DNA of 64,000 nt, from contig WWBZ02000073.1 in NCBI GenBank assembly GCA_011503125.2, positions 1,426,001 through 1,490,000 on the forward strand, read 5' to 3'. How positions within the stretch are numbered: the stretch's first letter is position 1; the number at the start of each line of letters is the position of its first letter. Of this stretch, positions 34,500 to 45,259 are shown in pieces. Under the pieces are notes generated by a model. The model was not told the DNA's origin, ran no database searches, and saw only the letters and a program-made list of their open reading frames with translations. Position numbers and translations under genes: made by a program. Source of the DNA: Botryosphaeria dothidea. Its lineage: Eukaryota > Ascomycota > Dothideomycetes > Botryosphaeriales > Botryosphaeriaceae.

Positions 34500-36388
34500 T
34501 CAAATCTTGATCTCCGCCGGGATGTTGATGTCAAGGATATCTACACCCTTCTGGAGCTCGCTCTTGGTCGGCATCTTGCCCCTGCGCATCAGCTCTGCCG
34601 TCTGGGTCATGTAAGGATCCTTCATCATGCTGGCCATCGCGACGACCTCCTCGCCCTTGGTGTAGTACGCAATAAAGCTCGGCTTCTCAGGCTCCCCCTG
34701 GATGATTATGTCGTCGTAACCGCCGACCGTGTTCCCGCAGTAGCGAAGCTGACTTCCAAGCGCTGACCAGAAGACAGGGATGAATGGCTTGGGCTTAGCA
34801 CCGGGACTATTGATTGAGTTCGCTACAGAACGGCCAGCGTTCTGTGCAACGTTCCAGTGCTCGATGCGGACCGGTGAGCCATTGCCTCCGGGGCCATGGT
34901 ACGGGTACGTAGCGATGTCACCAATGGCAAAGACATCCTTGAGGCCCTTGACCGCGAACGACTCGTCCGTGCTGACAGAACCATCTTTCAGGAGCTCGAT
35001 CGCCTTGTTATCCTTCAAGTACTCGGTTGCAGGACCGACACCGACACCCTCGATGACAAGATCTGCCTCGAGAACAGTGCCGTCCTTCAAGTGAACAGCA
35101 CCGACCTTGGACGAGTCGCTCTTGGACGGCGTAGCCTTGTCAACCGAAGCCTCCATGTGGAACTTCACACCGTTCTTCTCCAGGAGGCCACGGAAGATCT
35201 TTCCGACCTTCTCGCCCATGACACGCTCCATCGGAGCCTTCTCCATACCAATAACCGTGACGTCGTTCTTCTTTCCCGCCAGACAGTTGGCGACTTCCAT
35301 GCCGATGAATGAGCTTCCAATGACGACGATCTTCTTGCCATTCTCGCCAACGCTTTCGATGATCCCTTGCGCATCAGGGACAGACCTCAGAACGAAAACA
35401 TTGCCGAGATCACCTTTGAGTCCCGGCAGGGGAAGCCACCTGGGGGTTCCACCAGTCGCCAGGACAAGCTTGGTGTAGTCATATGTCTTGCCGGACTTGG
35501 TTGATACCTTCTTGGCACCAAAGTCGACATTTGAGGCCTCATCGCTAACGATTTCTATCGAGGCGTTCTTGTACCAATCTTCCGATCTCCAGGCAACCTT
35601 GGAGACATCTGCCAGCAAAGCTTTGGAAAGCTTTGTGCGGTCAACGGGCCTGTAGCCTTCCTTCGAAAGGACTGTAATGTGGCCGGTGTATCCACCTCCG
35701 CGGAGACCTTCGATAGCGCCAAGGGTGCCGCTCCCACTGGAGGGTTGCAATACGCGTTAGCTTGTTGACTTATCGTGCCGTCTTATCAATGTCCGCTTAC
35801 CCGCCAATGACTAGCACCTTCTCGTTGCCCTGAGCGGAACACTTGAAGCCGAGAGATCTCCTGTTCGCCTTGATGGTTTCCTCATCACCCTTGATGAAGA
35901 CGCCGCCGTCCTTCTGGATGACTTCGAAAGTCGCGAGAGGGTCGAGAGCAGGTGCATCTTCCACGTCACCACTTGCGACGTTGAAGCAGGCTAGAATTGT
36001 TGTCAGCTGAGGCTAGCATGATGGTAAAAATGATGAGGTCATTACCTCCATGCCACGGGCAGGTGAGTCTTCCCTCGCCGGTAAGTACGCCCTTCACCAG
36101 AGGGGCGCCATAATGGGTGCAGTTGGGGCTGGTGGCGCTGATGCGGTCGTTAACCTTGACGAGTAAGACCTTGCCGTTCTCAATGCCTTCAATCTCAGCT
36201 TCCTGCTTGTCGCCGTTCTTGAGGTTGAGGGAGCCAATGCTCTTCAGCTTGAATTCTTGCGCCATCCTGGATGCAGAGGTGGAGAGTTGGAATCGCGATT
36301 GAACTGGTTGTGAAGCAGGAAAGCGGGGGGGATGTCTTAGAAATAGACGGCTGGAAGCAGCGAAGAAGGGGAGGCGCTTGGCGAGCAT
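34500..36388 (-). CDS. AIFM3-like Rieske [2Fe-2S] flavoprotein oxidoreductase, probably mitochondrial
   Basis: Three exons (36388-36046, 35990-35801, 35736-34500; introns of 55 and 64 nt) encode 589 residues. The Arg-rich, acid-free N-terminus (MLAKRLPFF...) looks like a mitochondrial presequence. A Rieske domain follows, with cluster ligands Cys90-x-His92 (NCTHYG) and Cys110-x2-His113 (CPWHG). The rest is a pyridine-nucleotide/FAD reductase: VLVIGGGSGTLGA (FAD site, split by intron 2), LVLATGGTPRW, a second dinucleotide site VVIGSSFIGMEVA for NAD(P)H, and VFAIGDIATY binding FAD. This order is that of apoptosis-inducing-factor-like protein 3 and of some ferredoxin-reductase-type enzymes. Its electron acceptor is unknown. 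It is transcribed away from a peroxiredoxin gene 477 bp upstream. Confidence 0.93.
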
Positions 36389-36865
36389 GAACACGTAGGT
36401 GGGCGAGGCTTATGGAGGGGTAGGCACGAGACAAGGACCAGCTTCCGGGCGGCAGGTGGGGGAGAGCAATTAATGAGCGCGAGTCACTGATGATGCATCG
36501 ACTCCCAAGGCCTGGGCCCTTCTGGCGAATCAGAGGCGATATGATGACCTGATTCCGGCGCGTCTGAAGACGTCATTGCGTCGTAGCTCGGCATCAACCC
36601 CCTTATCGATAAAGCTTACCTGCCTCCTGGCCACTCACACGCGCCGTGATGACTCGGCCGCCCGGTCAGCGCCAGAGGAGCTGTCTCATTGCTTTCTTTG
36701 ACCTCCAACACCATCTCACGCCCGCCGCGACGCTTTCAGCCGCCATGGAGACGCGCAGCGGTGCCGCCGGTGCCGAGAAGACCTTTAAGATGGGCGGAGC
36801 GACCACCGGCGGCTGACTTGGCAGGCTTCATCCTCCCAAGAGCTCGAGGAGTGTAGGAAAACACC
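36389..36865. promoter_or_regulatory. Shared divergent promoter region of two redox genes
   Basis: The 477 bp between the two start codons contain AGGGG near 36,415 and CCCCT near 36,600, matching the five-base stress-response element, though such short words are common. A 23-codon upstream frame (36745-36816) precedes the peroxiredoxin start and could dampen its translation if it lies in the leader. Confidence 0.45.
36745..36816 (+). other. Possible upstream ORF before the peroxiredoxin gene
   Basis: An ATG in good context (CCGCCATGG) opens 23 codons ending at TGA, 49 bp before the main start. Whether it is transcribed in the leader is not known. Confidence 0.35.
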
Positions 36866-37871
36866 ATGGAACAGCAACTGCAGCAACAATCTGACCGTAT
36901 GTCTCCCCAAATTATCCCAGAACCCGCACTGACGGCTGGTGCATTGGCCAGGCTCAAGCGAAGACGTGCTCCCACCGGGCCTTCCTAAGCCCGTGGACGA
37001 TCACAAGTGCGACCATCTATGGGGCTCGGCCTTCCCGTCGGTTCCACTCCTCTCAACTGAAGGCAAAGAAGTCGATGTCTCGAAGCTTGAGGGCTACACT
37101 ATCATTTTCTGCTACCCGCGCACTGGCAAGCCCAAGGAACCCGTGCCCGCCGACTGGGACGCCATCCCGGGCGCCCGTGGCTGCACGCCTCAGGCTTGTT
37201 CCTTCAAGGCTGCGACATCGCAACTCAAGGGTCTGGGTATCACCAATATCTTCGGTCTCAGTACCCAAGACACGGAGCACCAGAAAATCTGCCGCGAGCA
37301 TCTGCGTCTTGGCTACCACCTTCTCAGTGATGAGATGTTCAAGCTCTGCGAAGCCTTGCGTCTCCCCATGTTCGAATGGGGAGACATGCGCCTGGTCAAG
37401 AGAGTGACGCTGCTTGTTGACCATGGGAAAATTGTCTGGATTGATTACCCGGTGTTCCCAGCTGACAAGAGTGCGGAAAAGGTTGTTGAATTCATGGAGA
37501 AGCAGCCCACCAACAGACGTGGAAATCCGCGCTGCGGAAACGAACCTTCACCGGCTGCATCGCAATCGACTTCCTCCCTTCGTACCGGCGTTACATCTCC
37601 TAGTGCCTCTAGCTCTGTGCCTCTGCCGAAGAGTCCTCAAGCCGTAACCAATCTTGTTCCTGGCAAGAACGGCCCAATGAAGCAGGGACCGGCTTCAAAC
37701 TTCCATCCTTGTCAAGATTGGATTGACTTGAAGGCTCGAGAGGCTTCTCTTGCCAGTGTTGCGACCCAGGATCATGCGCTCCGCAATACCGGTGGAGAGG
37801 TCAAAAGCGGCCAGGATGGCCCTGGCAAAAAGTACTCTTTCCACTTTAGTGGCGGATGCACCACGAATTGA
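36866..37871 (+). CDS. BCP/PrxQ-type peroxiredoxin with long C-terminal tail
   Basis: A 31-nt first exon (36866-36896) is joined by a 55-nt intron to exon 2 (36952-37871), giving 316 residues. Peroxiredoxins reduce hydroperoxides using a cysteine; thioredoxin usually regenerates them. The core reads FPSVPLLSTEGKEV, then IIFCYPRTG, and GCTPQACSF with Cys88 as likely peroxidatic and Cys93 as resolving cysteine, the Cys-x4-Cys spacing of BCP/PrxQ enzymes. Between YPRTG and the GC pair lie about 17 extra residues rich in Pro and Lys, where bacterial BCP has only a few. The end of the fold is RVTLLVDHGKIVWIDYPVFP. A ~110-residue Ser/Pro-rich tail follows. The tiny first exon was chosen because its phase fits and an ATG lies in good context. 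Confidence 0.88.
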
Positions 37872-40670
37872 AACCCTCGGGGATATTGCGACAGTATATT
37901 GCAGCATGGACTCCAACTCACCATGTGAGTCCGCGACTGTGGTAATAAGTTGCGAACGAAGAAGAGGGATGTATTGTCGGGCTTACGCTTTGTCAAAGCA
38001 AGCCCTACATTTTCGGTTTTAGTATTCATCATGTCATCATACCGGCTCGTGCTATCCGAAGCTCTGATATATTCTATTATTGTATGTCTACATACGTAAA
38101 ACAACACCTCTCCCGTCAATCATTCCTGAAATTCATTGTGCTTCCCGATCTCGTCGCCGGTACTGCTGTGACTCAATTCTGCGGAATGATGCAGATCAGT
38201 TATTTTCGTGGAATCCGCTAATACGGTACCATTCCTCCCAGAAAGTGCTAGCCCCGTGCCACTCAACTTCGTATGACGAACTCGCAGATGTGGCAGGTCA
38301 TGCAATCGTCCCGTGGCAGCGGTGACAGGAACAGGAAGCCTGCATAAGCGGGTCGCGCAAGATCGGGTCAGGGCTACCTCGGGCCCCGTCGATTGGCCCC
38401 GTCTTACACGAAATTGTCCCGGCTCACCAATGGAGAAAAATTGCTTTCCGTGGGAGGCCGGACATTCGACAAACCCCATCCGTACGTGTACGTCCGCTTT
38501 CGATCCACGCCCGTATCGGTCCAAGCAGTCGGAAGGGCTGGAAGCCTTGAGTTCCAGGTTCTCGGCTTTTGAGCTTCCACAATGTCGAGGTCAAATTCTC
38601 CGAGAGATGATCCCTTGCTGCGCTGCTGTGGTACAGGTGATCAACCCCTCTAGAACGTGTCCGTTCCCCAAAGTACCCCTCTCCTTGCTGACTCACCAAG
38701 GACCGCTGCAGCCGACCGCTAGCGTGAACATCGAATGATGAGGGGATGTACGCGGCATGCTCGATCATTTGCCCGCGTCTCTTCAGTAGTTGTTTCGGGG
38801 TAGTTCTACACTCGGATAGATGCTTGAGCTCCTCACTGACAAACCTGCTTCCAATGAGAACGGCTGTTGGGAGCTGCTGTACCTCATCTTTCCCAACCAT
38901 CCACACCAAATCCCCACTTTCGCCAAACTCATGCGATCTACTATATTCATGCAAGTGTTTCACCATCAGTGATCGAGTAGCGACCTACCGCGTGAAATTC
39001 GTCCCAGCCCGTTGCCCCCTCCGCCGGTGTTTGGCTTCCGTGGCGGTGGCCCGGTTGTAACAGTAAGCCTTTGACTCTCGACACGTTCCAAATACGAGGA
39101 TGACACTTCGTGGGAGCTCACCACCACAGATGACATCACGAGTGTTCGTAGTGTCAGTAAAAGATCACGCCAAATTGTTTCCCATCAATCGAGGCGCATC
39201 CCACACCTCCTCGATGCTTCAAATCAGCCAGCCACAGAACGATGGCACTCTGAGACCGTTACCTAGCCACAGGATACATGCTAGAAAAATCCACCGACTG
39301 TTTTGTCTTCATCAGATGTCGAACCTTCTCGACATCCATGCACTTGCTTAGCACTGCAGATGACTCTGCACAGCTGGCGGACAGGATACACGACAGTGCG
39401 ATGTTACAACCCGTACCGAAACATGACTTGCACGTCCCTGAATGATTACAAAGCCTGACTAGGCAGACGTATCTTTGAAGTTGATGTATCATACACGGTT
39501 GCAACATGGACTGCAGCGTTTATGAGCTTGAGTCCTTTCTGTTGTTTTCTTTTTCCCTTACCAAAGCGCTGGGTCCGGGTTGCTATTATGACACGCATCC
39601 GCATGACCCAATTGGCAGGGTCGTGACGTGTCCATGTATAAAGCATTGAAAAAAGCAACACAGCGGCAAAAAGGAAAATCGAACTGCCAGTCGCCGTCAG
39701 GACTGCATAGTTGTTGGTTCTCGCCCGCGCCTGATCGAGTGATCCTATCTCCCTAGTGTGGTGACGATCTGTAATACCTTTGGTTGTTAGTCTGGCTATT
39801 CAAAGAAATGGCGTTTGAGGTATCGGGTAGGCGCTTCTGGCCTCCCACCTCCCTCCGACTGTCGTGTGCCAAGACGCGAAGCGGAAGGAGCACACGTCAT
39901 GGTGATCCTCAGCGCCCTTTCCCATCTCAAAAACGCGGTGAGTCTATCCAATGCTAAAAATAAGGCTATACGGGATGAGGCGAAGAAGGAAGGCGAGAGC
40001 ACGCGTGTCAGGGGTCAAGTGAGCGATGGCCCTTTCGGGATGGCCAGCAGCTGAAAAAAGCGGAGCCCGAGATCTCTCTTCACGGTGGCGAGACCTGCAG
40101 ACGATCTCATCTTCGGTTACTGCGCCCGAGAGGTTCTTCGAGTGGTGGTGGCACCGCGTCTACGGGAAGCCAAACACGAGCACGCGTGGGCAGTTACACA
40201 ACAGCGACTGCCGCGCCGGCCGCGTTCCCGGACGCACCAGGGCTGAGAGCAGCACCGTGTATGCGCGATATTGTTGCAAAAAGTGGCCCATTCAGCAGCT
40301 GAAGCTGGATTACACCGAATATTGCCTGCGCAACAAGCCCCTTGGTCAGCTACCGTCCAAGCAAACCCTCAACACCGCCGACCGCCTTGGATTTTCTAGC
40401 AGGCTAGTCAGACTTAGTGACATTCCAAAGTAATGGCGGAGTCACCAATGAGCTGAGAAACCGGTCGTGGTCACCCCGTTCCGGATAATGTAGAGTCGGC
40501 GAAGTGCGGTGCAGCCATGGCAGTGAGTGATATAAAGGACCTGCCAGCTCTGGCTCAAATCACTCTCACATCAACAACAATCAAACAACAGTCATCAACA
40601 GTCACTCGCTCCGACAAGCTTCTTGGCCCAACACCTAATACTCCATCCTCTTCCCTCTTCAACATCCAAG
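37872..40670. other. 2.8-kb region without a recognised gene
   Basis: Two long frames begin with ATG but lack domains: a 180-codon minus-strand frame (38424-38966) and a 135-codon plus-strand frame (40026-40433). At this GC content such lengths are near what chance gives across the window, so I do not call them genes. No repeats or RNA genes seen. Confidence 0.4.
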
Positions 40671-40820
40671 ATGACTCCCGACAGTTCTGGCAATGGTACG
40701 CAAATCCCAGAAATATTCCCTTTCAACATACAATGACATGGAAAATGTTAAATTCTAACACGAAACCTTGCTTCAGGTTCCGGTGATGGCAACTGGCCCC
40801 GCGATGGTGGTCGGAGATAA
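40671..40820 (+). CDS. WPRD mini-gene A (22 residues, spliced)
   Basis: Exon 1 (40671-40695) and exon 2 (40777-40820) flank an 81-nt intron with GTACG donor, TTCTAAC branch site and TTCAG acceptor. The 22-residue product starts MTPDSSGNG and ends GNWPRDGGRR. A TATAAA motif lies near 40,530, followed by a C/A-rich leader typical of fungal genes, and the ATG has A at -3. The C-terminal WPRD-G-G is shared with two more small frames at 43.3 and 45.2 kb. I do not recognise the family. The alternative frame in exon 2 (through GPAMVV) is open further but has no start on this exon 1. Confidence 0.5.
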
Positions 40821-43342
40821 AGACTATCGACATCACTGCTCCACACTCTTTATCATGGTCCAGCAACGAGTACGTCCAATGCGCCTTTGCATCCACAGAG
40901 AGTTTCAGAGACGCTGACAATATGGAAGCATCTTTTTCGACATTCTTAGACCGATCATTCACTACTCAACGGCGTTTATCAGACGAGATCGACCAATGGG
41001 GCGGGGGCTGTCCAGCATTTACAACAGGGATCAAACATAATTCATCTGACTTGGGAGGGTGGTTGATTAGCATGGGAGCTGCTTGGTTCTGTTACGCCTA
41101 ATGTCTTATTGTACGGCTGGAGAAAGCTCTACGGCATAGTTGGGATGGAAAGCGTGGCTGTCGCTCTGGACCCTTTGGATGCTTCATGATCACTCCCTCA
41201 AGTATCGAATTTTGCCTATCCAGCTTGGCTTTGACTTTCCCATGTGTCTCTTCCACTCTGACGTTTGTCGATGATCCCACTCCAAGTAGAAACTGCGAAC
41301 ATAGTCAGATGCGCAGCCAATTGAAGTGTTCATGGGACATCGAAAGCGCGGGAAATGCTTAAATATTCTATCCATGCACCGTATTCATCCTTTTGAACCT
41401 AACCTCCGCGACGTCTCATGCAGCCCACTATCGCAGCCAATCAAATCCTCCTAACCCAAACAGGCAATCCGATGTACGTACCCCTATCCCCTCCGGATAA
41501 AATAGCAATCTCACCCGCCAGCGGGGGAGACGCTCAGCTAATCGCACTTCCCGGCCCATCCAAGCGGCCGCCTGCCGTCCGTTCTCGCACCTGCCTCGGC
41601 CTCCCGCTGCTCCCGCGGTGGCGCCCTCCGCGCGGCGCAGCACCAGCACCAGCGCGGTTGCCCTTCATCCACCACCAGCGTTGCACATACGTGTACTGTG
41701 CATACGCTGGCCGCATCAGCGGCCGGAACGTGCATGCAGACGGCGCTCGCAGGCACACACATTGTCTGTGGGGGATCGAGACCCAGGCGGACGGTGCGGC
41801 CAATCAGGCACACGGCACGCACCCGCTTTCCTGCGCGCGCGAGGCGGCGGGGGGAGGACGCATGCGCGAAAGAGGCAAGATGCGCACACACACACCTTTT
41901 GGTGATTCGTTTCCGCAGTTTTTTCGAGGCAGAGGAAGGCATCCGGCTGCCTGCTCCACTTTCGTGTAAGTTGCGACGGTGGGAGAAAATGGGGCTCCAG
42001 TTGTGAGGCGCGCGGGTTGCCACGGCGGATTTTCTGATATCTTCCACTTCTCTGCTTCTCCGCCTGGAAAAGGCCTCACTAACTATTCTTTTTTTTTTTT
42101 TGCGGCTCTGCTGAGACGAAAGAGGGCGAGTTTTGCTCATGTGAGTGGTTTGCTTTCCTTTTTCGGCTTTCTGACTGTGTGGGTTGAGAATAATGCCTGT
42201 CGCGAACGCCTCACATGCAGAGCAGGGATTATGTAACCCGTCAATTGTGAAAAATCCCTTGCTGCCGCGCGTGGCATGCAGATGGCCTGTGGCGCATGCT
42301 CCGGCCGTGCTGCTGACGAAATAAAAGCCCATGGCGGCGTGCCTCGGCCAACACTCTGTCGCTGAGAAATAGGGGATTTGGGCATCATCTTACGCCGTCG
42401 CCGGCTACGTGTCAAACGTCTTCGAAGGGGTGTGCTGCGTCACTGCGGTGCGTGGGAGAAGTGATGGGAGGTGCCAATCACTGTTGTTGAGACTTCCATC
42501 GCATGGGTTGTGGCAGTGCATCCGCAGAAAGCGGGGCGGTGAGAGGTTACACTCTCCCGCAGGCACGATCAGGCTTTTTGGACGTCATTCGTTGCGGGAG
42601 CGTGCCGAATGCTGCCGCGGCTATGCAAATGCAAGGCTGGACCGTTTACAGAGAAGAACGGCTGTAGCCGCATCCAACATGATTGGAACAATCAGGCAGA
42701 GCTTGCTCAGTTCTGAACATAAGCGATCCCACACGCCCACCTTGCGGGAGCAGGCGCTGGGCGGCGGTTGCGGGAGCCACACATGCACCTCCTTTGGCAG
42801 GCAAAGAGATGGATATGATTCCTCGGTGAGAAGGCGAGCCCGGTGGGTATTATGGCACACCGACGGACCGCCCTGCCACGTCGCCCATTACCACCATTTG
42901 GCGGTCTATGCGCTGGGCTCATCCGAGTGCGTTGCGTAGGCAACTGAAGCAGACGGATGTCGGAGTTTGCAGTACTGATATCACTCACCTGCACGCAACC
43001 GCCTAGACCGTACCGTGACCGTGGTAAGGGGAACTGTGGCGGACGATTGGCGGTGATCCGGGGTGAGACGTTTCAAGGCTCCTTTGGATCAATGCTCGCC
43101 CCGTATTGGAGCGGCGCTGTGTGAGTATGCGCCCGTCATCGATAGCGCCCGTTATTCTTGTCGTGTAGCAGCCCTACCATATCCCGGGCGCGAAGCCTCA
43201 TATTAAGAAAGAGGCAATCTCAGTAGGTGCCTGAAAAACAACTCATGAGGCGAAGCTCTTTTGCAAACCGCTACTACGTATTTAATCCTCGATTCCCACT
43301 CTACCGAGGCGCCATTAATCCAATATCTCATCATCAGACAAC
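40821..43342. other. 2.5-kb region between mini-genes A and B
   Basis: A 264-codon minus-strand frame (41538-42332) begins with ATG but is Arg/Ala/Cys-rich, includes a Lys run made by a T-tract near 42,090, and shows no domain. I treat it as chance in GC-rich DNA. No other feature. Confidence 0.4.
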
Positions 43343-43542
43343 ATGCAGAACCACAATGCAGCATCTTTTGCTTACCTCATCTCCCACCTCTTCCTCAATC
43401 CCACGTTTTCCGTCGGCGACGAAGACCACGAGTACATCAAGCTCATCAAGGGAGGTGGGTCATTGTGCCTTGCTACCATATTCTCCTGGAAACCATCTAC
43501 TGATGCCCATTTCTAGATCCCTGGCCCCGTGATGGTGGATAG
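43343..43542 (+). CDS. WPRD mini-gene B (45 residues, spliced)
   Basis: Exon 1 (43343-43454) and exon 2 (43517-43542) flank a 62-nt intron (GTGGGT donor, TTCTAG acceptor). The 45-residue product begins MQNHNAASFAYLISHLF, a mildly hydrophobic stretch, continues through an acidic GDEDHEY, and ends KGDPWPRDGG before two stop codons. The intron has the same phase (1) as in mini-gene A and sits just upstream of the shared motif. The leader is short (TATTTAAT near 43,279) and the ATG has A at -3. Function unknown. Exon 1 could also splice in phase to the downstream exon at 43673, skipping the motif exon. Confidence 0.5.
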
Positions 43543-43589
43543 TAAAGCAATTCGCCCCCCTGGCATTCTCCTTTTCCGAGGAGCATCCG

Positions 43590-43791
43590 ATGCCTCTGGT
43601 TCCGCTTTCAACGATTGAAGGTAATATCGCTCTATTCCCATTACATGAGAGTTAGTACTAATTAAGAATAAGGTCAAGAAGGGTTCTTCGATCTACCTTC
43701 TGCGAACCACTTCTTTACACACGTGGAGATCTCTCGAAGTGCTGCCATGCAGGCCGCGACATCACCACCGTGTGGCTGTCGCCATCTGTAA
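43590..43791 (+). CDS. Candidate small spliced ORF downstream of mini-gene B
   Basis: Exon 1 (43590-43620) starts MPLVPLSTIE and ends at a GTAATA donor; an ACTAAT branch site and AAG acceptor lead to 43673-43791, which reads GQEGFFDLPSANHFFTHVE and ends at TAA. Both parts join in phase. No domain is recognised. It may be a second gene or an alternative 3' end of mini-gene B. Confidence 0.22.
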
Positions 43792-45187
43792 TTCTCCTTC
43801 ATGTTCCGAGTTCATGTACAAATGCGTGTATTGTTACGGAGCTGGGAAGTCGTATTAGAATCAGGGCGGTACGGTGTATGCGTTTCTTTCAGTTCATGAC
43901 CACTTCTGGTGGCGGTAATGGGCGGCTCTTTTTTCTTCGGCGCCGGGACACATGGCAAGCATAGCCATGACTGGGATAGACTCTGCGATTTCCTGTATTA
44001 ATCAGTCTAATAATGAAAGTATTTTGGTCCAAACCCTCGTTGCCTTCATCAGTTCAAGGGCTCTTGGTCGTTTCCGACCGGAGCGACCGCATCACTTCGC
44101 CACAACCCACGGATTCAGCGAGATCGGGAGATCCGGAAGGTAGGAACACAGTTTGCAAGGCGGGATCTGCCTCGGCAAGTGTATCACAGCGATTCCGACG
44201 GGCGATGCGGGAAGGCGACGCGAGCAAGGCGGTGCGGAGGCGAGCGCGAAAACGGCCGGGCGGCCTCAAAGCGTGCTCCGCCTGCGCGAAACGGCAAACG
44301 AGGCACTATATGTCGAGCCTCAGGCCTCAGCTGATCGGTTTGTCGCTTTCAGCCCGTGTGGTTGCCATTGGCGGATATGCTGTACGCCAATCGCGACAGT
44401 GTGAGGTGGTGGCGCTGCAGGCCGCTCCGTCAGCACGCATTGCCGAGGAATCATCAGCGGCCAGCTCGCACACTACGCGAATTCACCACGAACGGCGGCG
44501 CCGTTGCCCCTGCATTAGAGCTTGGAGATCGCCGCCGTAGGCCGTTTGGACGCGTTGCTCTTGTTTGTTTGTTGTTTCTTTTTCATCCCCCTTTTCCTCA
44601 CGTCGTGACCTCACCGTGCGGCCTCTGCGCTCCAGACTCCCGCAGGACGTCATAATCCAGCCTTGCAGGGCTGTGCACTCGCAGCTGAGCCACCGCTCAC
44701 CGCGAAGCCCCTGTCGACAGCCTCCTGTTCGGCGCTTCAAGGCCTGGCTGAGCTGGATGAACAATGACGCGCAGAGAATTCTGGACCGTTTTTGACCTAG
44801 CCGGAGCCACGTAGTGAAAAAGTGAGGAGCTTACGAAAGTGCAGTTGACTCAAGCGCAAACTACTCCAATAAGCAGGGAGCTCCGGGTGCGTTCCCCGGA
44901 AACCGGCTTGGTAATTGTGGTTGCCCCTAAGGCAGACTTTCACCTCCTTTTTTGCGCCTCGCGGCCTACCCAAGCGGCCGCCGCGCACAACACAGCCATG
45001 AATTCGATCACTCATGACAGCGGTGCTCCCTTGGCGCCATGGTCGTCATACCTGATCTCTCCTTTTAAAATCCCATCTGCGCCCGTCCGGCGGAATTTAT
45101 TGTTCACAGCACCGACCTGATCCAGCGCGCCAAGCATATCCCACAAACACCAAACCGTCAAGTCCTCAACCCGCTCAACAGCCAAAG
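43792..45187. other. 1.4-kb region between mini-genes B and C
   Basis: Only short overlapping frames are present. A TTTTAAAA element near 45,064 is the likely TATA box of mini-gene C. Nothing else is recognised. Confidence 0.4.
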
Positions 45188-45259
45188 ATGTCTGAACTCA
45201 ACTCCCAACTGAACAACTGTCAAGAGGACCCATGGCCTCGAGATGCCGGCGGAAGCTGA
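45188..45259 (+). CDS. WPRD mini-gene C (23 residues, unspliced)
   Basis: A 24-codon frame starts MSELNSQLNN and ends EDPWPRDAGGS before TGA. The ATG has A at -3 and follows a C/A-rich leader (CAACAGCCAAAG) like that of mini-gene A; TTTTAAAA lies about 120 bp upstream. There is no intron. It shares the DPWPRD core with mini-gene B and a Gly-rich end with both others. Alone, a frame this short would not be called; the case rests on the shared motif and order. Confidence 0.4.
   Translation: MSELNSQLNNCQEDPWPRDAGGS

Noticed and set aside
38385..38410. A fourth possible WPRD copy (reads DWPRLTR)
   Set aside because: Asp is not after Arg, there is no Gly pair and no nearby stop, so it does not match the mini-gene ending.
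38424..38966. 180-codon minus-strand frame starting with ATG
   Set aside because: Composition is plausible, but length is near chance expectation and no domain or splice context supports it.
41538..42332. 264-codon minus-strand frame starting with ATG
   Set aside because: No domain, odd Arg/Ala/Cys composition and a Lys run from a T-tract; not supported as a gene.
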